Shown here: positions 56,858-64,000 of the stretch, piece after piece
Position numbering within the stretch: the stretch's first letter is position 1
How the letters are laid out: each line of letters begins with the position of its first letter
DNA from: Oligella urethralis DSM 7531
Lineage (GTDB): Bacteria; Pseudomonadota; Gammaproteobacteria; Burkholderiales; Burkholderiaceae_B
Direction: 5' to 3'
Assembly: GCF_000372065.1 (NCBI RefSeq)
Contig: NZ_AQVB01000001.1
Coordinates: 71,375-135,374, forward strand
Length of the DNA stretch: 64,000 nucleotides
Notes under the pieces: generated by a model
Seen by the model: the letters and a program-made list of their open reading frames with translations, nothing else
Databases searched by the model: none
What the model was told of the DNA's origin: nothing
Made by a program: the position numbers and the translations under genes

Positions 56858-56956
56858 CAATATCCTGCGAATCAACTATCCAATCAAGCCTTAGATTTTA
56901 GGGAATCGATGTTGTACTTAACATTGGGTATTACCCGATTTATGTTTGGCTTGAGT

Positions 56957-59086
56957 TCATTGGGCTAAGATGCGATCTAGGCTTTCACTAAAGCGCTCGG
57001 CATTTTGAAAGCCCACGACGCGGATATCCTCTCGTTCATTACCCATGGCATCAAAGAAAATAATACCGGGTGGCCCGAACAGTCGGAAGCGCTTTAAAAG
57101 CTCACGATGGGCTGCGGTGTTTGGTGTGACATCGACCTGCACTAAGGTCATTTGCGCCATTTTTTGGGCAACGGCAGGCACACTAAAGGTCAGCGCCTCC
57201 ATTTGATGGCAGGCCACACACCAGTCAGCATAAAAATCGAGCATGACAGGTCGACCGGCACTTTGTGCAATGACTTGCTCCAGTTCGGATAGCGAGTCGA
57301 TACGTTGAAAATCAACTTGAGAAATGGTGCTGTTGGCGCCGACCGAAGTGCTTGCGGGCGTCGCAGTGAGCGCCAGGGTTGAAGCGCTAGTGAAGCCTTG
57401 CAGTGGGGTTAATAAAGCAGGGCGACCGCTGGCGAGACCGATTAAAAGCAAGATACCCCAAACGAGGACCAAATAGGCAATGGCTTTGCTAAAAATAGCG
57501 AAGATCGTGCTATTTTGCGCATCGATGGCCTTAAAAGCACCTAAGACCACACTTAAACTGAAGGCGAGTAAGGCCCACAGTAGCACGCTCAACCACGTAG
57601 GTAGCAGGGCTTGTACCATCCACAGTGCGACCGCCAGTAGGAGTAGACCGCAGAACTGTGTCACGCCCTTCATCCATGCGCCGGCTTTAGGCATTAAGGC
57701 ACCAGAGGTAGCGCCAATCGCGATGAGTGAGACGCCTTGACCCCAAGCAAGTACAAAGAGCGCTAGCGCACCCGTGAGGATATCCCCACTTTGTGAAATA
57801 AATAACAGCACACCGGCCAATGGTGCTGCCACACAAGGACCAGCGATTAGCGCCGAGAGCATGCCCATCAGCAAGGCGCTACCATAGCGACCACCAGGCA
57901 GCTTGTCCATCAGGCGGTTAAGCTTGGCTTGCACACCTAGTGGGGTTTGTAGGGAAAAGCTGCCAAACATGGCAAAGGCTAAAAGGACGAGAATAATCGC
58001 AAAAATACTCAGGGTCCAAGGGTTTTGAATCCATACCGCAAGGGCGGCACCAATGGAGGCGGCCGCAATGCCTAACAGTGTATAAACAATGGAGGTGCCC
58101 AAAACATAGGCTAAGGTGAGCGCAAGGCTACGGCGACGAGTGTTGGCCGTCTTTGTACCCTGAGTGGGGTGGTCCTTGTCAGTGCTCGCAGCGTTCGGAC
58201 TAGCAACTGCCGTTTGATTCTGCTGCCCCACCACGAGTGCCAATAAAATCGGTAGCATCGGCAGCACGCAAGGGGTGAGTGATAGCAGTAGACCCAGGCT
58301 AAAGCTAATTAGGATGATTTTAAAAAAGCTAGACTCATTCAGCCAATCGGCAATTTGTGTGTCGCCGGCATCACTTAGCTTGGCGAAAGCGGAGTCATCA
58401 GTACGAGCCTGCGTTTGCTGCTCAGGGACGGTGATTGCGGTGACGCTAGTTTGAGCGCTGCGCTCATCCGCATCAGCTGCTGCCGCCGCCTCAGTGGGGC
58501 TGCTAGCAGTACTGGCGCTGGTAGCCGCTAAGGCATTGAAGTCTAAGGCGGGTGCTGCGCCACGTGTATCACTGCCCAACATGCGCTTAAATAAACCTGC
58601 TTGCTGACTGATTTGATAGCCACCCGGCACCGGTTCTAAATCAATGGGATAATCCTCGGGCGGGTAGCACAGACCGGCATCAGCGCAACCCTGAGCAGTC
58701 ACGATTAAACGTACCGCTTGATTGAGGGGCTTAAGCGGTACATCAATCACCATCGGATCATAAAAAACCGGCATTTCCTGGCCGAAGGTCTCATCAAATT
58801 TAATCATGGCTTCGCCAAAGATCGGCTCACCTAGAAGCGCCTCTTTAAAACGCTCTGCCTCATCATCACCCACCACCTTAAACTTAACGTGGTTCATGTA
58901 CATATAGTAATTGGGGGCGATGTTAAAGCGAATGTGTAGATGATCGGGTGTGGGCGTGGAACTACTGATGACAAAGGCTTTATCAGGCGGTAAAAAATCC
59001 TCTTGCGCCTGTGCAGGCACCAGACTTAAAAATAAGCTGACAATGGCAAAGAATAAAGCGGCGAAGTATGACTTAACTGTGTTCAT
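56957..59086 (-). CDS. dsbD: Thiol:disulfide interchange protein DsbD
   Basis: 709 residues from ATG 59086, which overlaps the cutA stop (ATGA); earlier in-frame starts lie inside cutA. Signal peptide 1-27 (PAQA before Q). The N-terminal domain has C134 and C140 (GCADAGLC), the membrane domain has the two cysteines in LTPCVLPMLP and AGPCVAAPLAG, and the C-terminal thioredoxin domain has C623-VA-C626 in WCVACHQME. All six redox cysteines are present. It moves electrons from cytoplasmic thioredoxin to periplasmic partners, including apocytochrome c maturation, which fits resB nearby. The Ala/Thr/Ser-rich stretch near 190-235 is an unusually long linker. Confidence 0.95.
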   Translation of the reverse strand: MNTVKSYFAALFFAIVSLFLSLVPAQAQEDFLPPDKAFVISSSTPTPDHLHIRFNIAPNYYMYMNHVKFKVVGDDEAERFKEALLGEPIFGEAMIKFDETFGQEMPVFYDPMVIDVPLKPLNQAVRLIVTAQGCADAGLCYPPEDYPIDLEPVPGGYQISQQAGLFKRMLGSDTRGAAPALDFNALAATSASTASSPTEAAAAADADERSAQTSVTAITVPEQQTQARTDDSAFAKLSDAGDTQIADWLNESSFFKIILISFSLGLLLSLTPCVLPMLPILLALVVGQQNQTAVASPNAASTDKDHPTQGTKTANTRRRSLALTLAYVLGTSIVYTLLGIAAASIGAALAVWIQNPWTLSIFAIILVLLAFAMFGSFSLQTPLGVQAKLNRLMDKLPGGRYGSALLMGMLSALIAGPCVAAPLAGVLLFISQSGDILTGALALFVLAWGQGVSLIAIGATSGALMPKAGAWMKGVTQFCGLLLLAVALWMVQALLPTWLSVLLWALLAFSLSVVLGAFKAIDAQNSTIFAIFSKAIAYLVLVWGILLLIGLASGRPALLTPLQGFTSASTLALTATPASTSVGANSTISQVDFQRIDSLSELEQVIAQSAGRPVMLDFYADWCVACHQMEALTFSVPAVAQKMAQMTLVQVDVTPNTAAHRELLKRFRLFGPPGIIFFDAMGNEREDIRVVGFQNAERFSESLDRILAQ

Positions 59087-59424
59087 AAGGTTTGACGGGC
59101 GATCCACTGTAGATAGTCTGCTGAACCACCGATGATTGGTAACACGATAATCTCCGGTACATCATAACTATGCAGTTCTTGGATCCGAGCAATGCATTGG
59201 GCTTGGCGACCGGCGCTGGTTTTGATGGTTAAGCTAAACTCCTCATCGCAGTGAAGCTTATCTTCCCATGAGTAAATGGACAAAGAAGCTGGACTTAAGT
59301 TCACACAGGCTGCTAGCGATTCTTGCACCAAGGCCTCGGCAATGGATTTGGCGAGTGCTAAGCTCGGGCTAGTACTTAAAATAAGGACGGCCTCAGACTC
59401 AGTGTGCTTGCTATTGATGCCCAT
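59083..59424 (-). CDS. cutA: Divalent-cation tolerance protein CutA
   Basis: 113 residues. SLAACVNLSPASLSIYSWEDKLHCDEEFSLTIKTSAGRQAQCIARIQELHSYDVPEIIVLPI is the CutA1 core, with the trimer-forming strand and the conserved SYDVPEI motif. Function is debated (copper tolerance or protein-tethering). It is translationally coupled to dsbD. Confidence 0.95.
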   Translation of the reverse strand: MGINSKHTESEAVLILSTSPSLALAKSIAEALVQESLAACVNLSPASLSIYSWEDKLHCDEEFSLTIKTSAGRQAQCIARIQELHSYDVPEIIVLPIIGGSADYLQWIARQTL

Positions 59425-59455
59425 AATATTTGCTCCTTGCTGACCGCATATCAGC

Positions 59456-59496
59456 CTAAAAAATAACAGGGCTTAGCCGCATTAGCCTAAGCCCTG
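59456..59496 (-). terminator. Intrinsic terminator after hemB
   Basis: CAGGGCTTAG and CTAAGCCCTG (59467-59476 and 59487-59496) pair perfectly around 10 bases. On the minus strand the stem runs into TTATTTTTT. It lies 15 bases after the hemB stop and separates hemB from cutA-dsbD. Confidence 0.88.
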
Positions 59497-59510
59497 AATC
59501 ATGGTGCGTC

Positions 59511-60605
<1,095 letters not shown>

Positions 60606-60667
60606 CTAGCTGCCCAGTCAAAGGCTGTAGGACAGTAGGCGGCAGCTTTTGCTGGTAGATTAGCTGA

Positions 60668-61294
60668 TTAAGGCACTACTTGGGGTGAGATCCAGTTAAG
60701 GATTTTCTCCGTTGCCTCTTCGAGACCAATACGATTGGTCGCCGAAAATGCAATGGTCTCAACATCGCCTAGCTGTGTTGCTACCTCCTTGCGAATGGTG
60801 GCAATCGCTTTTTGTCGTTGACCGTAGGGGAGCTTATCCGCTTTGGTCAGAAGTATCAGTACTGGGCGCTTGGCTTGGGCAATCCACTCAACTAAACCAT
60901 AATCCTGCTTGGTGATGCCACGACGAATATCAATGAGCAAGACCACGCCCGCAAGAGAAGGGCGCTGCACCAGGTAGTTGCCTAGCTCACGCCCCCACTC
61001 TTGCTGTGCTGCAAGCGCAACCGAGGCATAGCCGTAGCCGGGTAGGTCAACCAGATAGCCTAAAGGGTGCTCCGGATCCAAGGGATCGGGGATGCCGAAC
61101 ATATTAATCAGGCGGGTACGACCGGGCGTCTTACTCGAATAGGCTAGACGCTTTTGGTTGGTAAGGACGTTGATGGCTGAGGATTTGCCTGCATTAGAGC
61201 GTCCTACAAAACATACCTCGGGACCTCGGGGCGCAGGTAGCTGTGAAACCTTGCTAGCCGACTGATAAAAGGTGGCTCTGTGTAAAAGAGACAT
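60668..61294 (-). CDS. engB: Ribosome biogenesis GTPase EngB (YihA/YsxC)
   Basis: 208 residues. GTPase motifs: G1 GRSNAGKS at 31-38, the G2 region with SSKTPGRT, G3 DLPGYG at 83-88 and G4 TKAD at 150-153, followed by the SAT-type G5. EngB acts late in large-subunit assembly. It is transcribed away from the cytochrome gene across a 250-base AT-rich gap and towards hemB. Confidence 0.96.
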   Translation of the reverse strand: MSLLHRATFYQSASKVSQLPAPRGPEVCFVGRSNAGKSSAINVLTNQKRLAYSSKTPGRTRLINMFGIPDPLDPEHPLGYLVDLPGYGYASVALAAQQEWGRELGNYLVQRPSLAGVVLLIDIRRGITKQDYGLVEWIAQAKRPVLILLTKADKLPYGQRQKAIATIRKEVATQLGDVETIAFSATNRIGLEEATEKILNWISPQVVP

Positions 61295-61546
61295 TGCGCT
61301 GAGACAAATTGATAGTGAATAATCTCTATATTGTATCGTTTTTGCTTAAAATGAATCGACAAAGCGGCTAAAATTTATTACAAAGCATATGAATTGCAAC
61401 TATTTATCGCATATTGCTTTAAAATATAGAGCGTTTATTTGTATTTGAGCGGCTTGTTTTTAGGTAGTTTATCATCAACTGGTCGAGCTCGCTATTAGTG
61501 TTAAATTGGCACCTGCCTTTTATTGGTATGGTTTCAGAGGATATTC

Positions 61547-62254
61547 ATGAAGCACGTTATTTCTAAAATTGTCATGGCTGGTGGTTTAGCTTTAAGTATG
61601 GCTAGTGGTGCTGCCCTTGCTCAAACTGCAGTTGGTCCAGTTAAGCCGGATTTTGAACGCGGTCAGCAACTCTATATGAATGGTGACCCGGCACGTGGTA
61701 TTGCCACCTGTATTGCCTGTCATGGTGCTGATGGCATGAGCATGGTATCTCTTTACCCGCATATTGCTGGTCAATCCTATGAGTATATTTTGAATCAGCT
61801 CAAAAACTTCAAGGTGCCTGAGGGCGCGACACAAAGTCATCGTCGCAACCAAAACGCCATGTTGATGGCGCCTAACGTGGTGCAGATGACGGAGCAGGAG
61901 ATGGCTGATTTAGCATTATTCGTGAGTAGTCTTGAGTTGACCAAGCCTTCGGTGGCTGAGTTAGCGGCGGATCAGGTGATGGTGCAACGTGGTCGTCAGA
62001 TCTGGCGTGGCGGTATCCCCGAGCGTAATGTCCCTGCCTGTGCTTCTTGTCACGGTGCGGATGGTCACGGTATTCCGGGACAGTATCCTCGTCTGAGTGG
62101 TCAGGTACCATCGTATCTGTACGAGCAGCTGATTGCCTTTGCTGACGGTGAACGTGATAATGCCGGTACGGAAAACCACATGGCTGAGATTGCTAATCGC
62201 ATGAGTCGCCAGGATATTAAGGCAGTGGCGGATTATGCTGCCGGTATTCGTTAA
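61547..62254 (+). CDS. Dihaem cytochrome c4-type protein
   Basis: 235 residues from ATG 61547, which has AGAGGA; the frame extends eight codons upstream without a site. Signal peptide ends near residue 25 (AALA before Q). Two haem sites, C55-IAC-H59 and C165-ASC-H169, lie in two similar halves, each with a later Met (likely sixth ligand), giving the c4 layout. It is periplasmic and passes electrons to terminal oxidases. Next gene, resB, helps attach its haem. Confidence 0.93.
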   Translation: MKHVISKIVMAGGLALSMASGAALAQTAVGPVKPDFERGQQLYMNGDPARGIATCIACHGADGMSMVSLYPHIAGQSYEYILNQLKNFKVPEGATQSHRRNQNAMLMAPNVVQMTEQEMADLALFVSSLELTKPSVAELAADQVMVQRGRQIWRGGIPERNVPACASCHGADGHGIPGQYPRLSGQVPSYLYEQLIAFADGERDNAGTENHMAEIANRMSRQDIKAVADYAAGIR

Positions 62255-62300
62255 TCGATTCGATTCTATACCTGTACCCCACGTTTAGGGAAGAGGAATT

Positions 62301-62334
62301 ATTTTAAGGCTCTAGGGAACTCTAGAGCCTTATT
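62301..62334 (+). terminator. Intrinsic terminator after the cytochrome c4 gene
   Basis: AAGGCTCTAG (62306) pairs with CTAGAGCCTT (62322) around a 6-base loop, followed by the modest tract TTATTGC and preceded by TTATTTT. It separates the cytochrome from resB. Confidence 0.7.
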
Positions 62335-62458
62335 GCACTCAAATACCCTGTAAAATTTTTTTGCGTTTTGTAGTATTTACGAGATGCGCAAAAATTCACC
62401 ACCCACTTATCTTTACATTGTTTGTTGAGCTCCGTCGGGAGCCTGCTGTTACCCTGTT

Positions 62459-64000
62459 ATGCAAAACGATAAGATTCAGGGCGCAAAGCGCTCACGAAGT
62501 GTAGGCAGAGATATTTATGAGCTGCTGGGCTCAATGCGCTTTGCAGTCAGTCTTTTAACCTTTATCGCAATTGCGACGATTATCGGTACCGTGCTTCAGC
62601 AAAATATGACTGAAATCGAGTATATCGATATGTTCGGTACTTATTGGTACTCCGTTTTCAGTAAGTTTGACGTAGCAGAAATTTATAATACCTGGTGGTT
62701 CTTGCTGATCATGGCTTTTTTGGTCGTTTCCACGACCGTGTGTCTGATTCGTAACGTCCCTAAAATGATCAAAGATATGCGTACTTTCCGTGAGTACGTA
62801 CGTCAAACAAGCTTACGCGCTTTTCCGCATAAGCTTGAGCTTGCGTCTGATTTGTCACAAGAGGAGAGCGTCACCTTAGGTCGCTCTTGGCTAAGGCATC
62901 ATGGCTATCAGTTTAAGGAAAAGGCCGATGGTGATACGGTTTTATTAGCGGCTAAAAAGGGTAGTAGTAATCGTTTAGGCTTTATTTTTGCCCATATGGC
63001 GATTGTGGTGATTTGTGTTGGCGGTTTGTTGGATAGTGAATTACCTAATCGCTTACAAATTTGGACTGGTTTTAAGCGGGCGATTCCCGAAGAGGTGCGT
63101 TTTGTGGCGCAGGTGCAGGAGGATTCACGCTATGCCACGAATAACCCGAGCTTTCGCGGCAATATGATGATCTCTGAAGGGCAGGCGTCTGACTATGCCT
63201 TATTAAGCATTGGCGGTGGCTTTTTTATGCAGGAATTGCCCTTTCAGGTCAAGTTAAATAAATTTATTATCGAATATTACCAGTCTAATGGTATGCCCAA
63301 GCGCTTTGCCAGTGATGTGGATATTACGGACTATCGAACGGGCAAAACCGACAATCATATTATTGAGGTCAATCACCCCTATACCATTAATGGCGTAACC
63401 TTATACCAGTCCAGCTTTGATGATGGCGGTTCCAAGCTTTATCTGACAGCGCTACCGCTACAGTCAGGCGCCAAAGCGGCATTTGATGTGCAGGGTGAGG
63501 TGGGCTCAGCGATCCCCATGCAGCTTAGCTTGGTTGATGGGGGCGAGCCGTATCTAGTCCGCTTTACCGGCTTTACACCGATTAATGTTGAGGATCTTTC
63601 CAAGCCCGGTGAAACTAAGCGCAGCTTACAGGAGCAGGTGGTTGCAGTGACTGGTAGTGCCGCCCGCAAAAATAATGAAAAGGTGCATAATGTTGGCCCC
63701 AGTTTCACTTACACCTTGACCAATGCGGCAAATCAATCCATTGAGTTTAAAAACTATATGTTGCCAGTGCCTTTGGACGAGGGCTTGGTGTATTTATTCG
63801 GTATTGCGGATGAGTCTGGCCAAGGCTTCCGCTACATTTATGTACCGGCAGATGATAAGGGTGCCTTAGATGAGTTTTTGGCCATGCGCACAGCCTTGAG
63901 TCAGCAGTCTACGCGCACGCGTATTGCTAGGGATTACTCACAAATGATGGAAAGTCCCGAGGTGCCGGCAGCCGCTATTATTAGCATGGCGGATACGGCC
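62459..64000 (+). CDS. resB: Cytochrome c biogenesis protein ResB (Ccs1), cut off by window end
   Basis: 514 codons are open to the last base, so the C-terminus lies outside. From ATG 62459, the N-terminus reads DIYELLGSMRFAVSLLTFIAIATIIGTVLQQN, the ResB hallmark, followed by a second membrane segment with TWWFLLIMAFLVVSTTVCLIRN and a third near GFIFAHMAIVVICVGGLLD; a large periplasmic domain then contains INGVTLYQSSFDDGG. ResB with ResA/CcsA forms the system II haem-lyase. A small hairpin (GCTCC-GTCG-GGAGC at 62429-62442) precedes the gene. System II and the DsbD present here form a consistent thiol and haem delivery route. Confidence 0.93.
   Translation, partial: MQNDKIQGAKRSRSVGRDIYELLGSMRFAVSLLTFIAIATIIGTVLQQNMTEIEYIDMFGTYWYSVFSKFDVAEIYNTWWFLLIMAFLVVSTTVCLIRNVPKMIKDMRTFREYVRQTSLRAFPHKLELASDLSQEESVTLGRSWLRHHGYQFKEKADGDTVLLAAKKGSSNRLGFIFAHMAIVVICVGGLLDSELPNRLQIWTGFKRAIPEEVRFVAQVQEDSRYATNNPSFRGNMMISEGQASDYALLSIGGGFFMQELPFQVKLNKFIIEYYQSNGMPKRFASDVDITDYRTGKTDNHIIEVNHPYTINGVTLYQSSFDDGGSKLYLTALPLQSGAKAAFDVQGEVGSAIPMQLSLVDGGEPYLVRFTGFTPINVEDLSKPGETKRSLQEQVVAVTGSAARKNNEKVHNVGPSFTYTLTNAANQSIEFKNYMLPVPLDEGLVYLFGIADESGQGFRYIYVPADDKGALDEFLAMRTALSQQSTRTRIARDYSQMMESPEVPAAAIISMADTA

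Noticed and set aside
62555-62806. 83-codon minus-strand frame near the window end
   Set aside because: Antisense to resB, whose plus frame is continuous and carries family motifs.

Overview
The window is a stretch of bacterial chromosome with dense genes, good Shine-Dalgarno sites and by eye a middling GC content. Gene content points to a betaproteobacterium of the order Burkholderiales, most likely family Alcaligenaceae in a broad sense (an Oligella/Paenalcaligenes-like relative). The reasons are an spc/alpha ribosomal cluster ending in rplQ, the block cutA-dsbD-hemB-engB-cytochrome c4-resB, several TRAP and Tct solute transporters, and the cydABX/cydDC arrangement. The genus is an inference; no rRNA gene is present to test it.

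Layout. (1) 1-5792: right-hand end of a type VI secretion cluster (tssA partial, tssB, tssC, tagJ, tssF), lacking hcp, tssE and tssG where they usually sit. (2) 5880-9024: a lipoprotein-like staphylococcal-nuclease homologue, two unrecognised exported or membrane-anchored proteins and a periplasmic-binding-protein fold without a signal peptide. (3) 9115-15512, minus strand: a five-gene cytochrome bd operon cydA-cydB-cydX-cydD-cydC, including a 44-residue CydX. (4) 15640-20800, minus strand: DUF2946-like protein, EamA exporter, MetY, DedA protein and an aldehyde dehydrogenase. (5) 21047-24742: TAXI-type TRAP transporter with a DUF1850 partner. (6) 24869-30113: biotin genes bioA-bioF and bioD, with aspA and dtd between them; no bioB or bioC here. 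(7) 30152-39498: spc and alpha ribosomal operons rplN to rplQ with secY, infA and rpoA, driven by a near-consensus promoter.

(8) 39428-50076 is the accessory stretch. It has gene remnants around a long hairpin, then a complete four-gene Wadjet (JetABCD, MksBEFG-like) plasmid-defence operon at 40224-46946, tctBA without tctC, a solitary 28-bp sequence that looks like a type I-E CRISPR repeat, and an orphan DpnM-like adenine methylase. (9) 50269-56857, minus strand: a 5-oxoprolinase gene followed by dctP-dctQ-dctM, suggesting uptake and hydrolysis of 5-oxoproline or a related cyclic amide. (10) 56957-64000: dsbD, cutA, hemB, engB (minus) and cytochrome c4 and resB (plus, cut off by the window end), which together serve haem synthesis, thiol transfer and c-type cytochrome maturation.

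The strongest system of interest is the Wadjet operon. The least explained sequences are the remnant-bearing gap before it, the solitary CRISPR-like repeat, and the incomplete type VI gene order.
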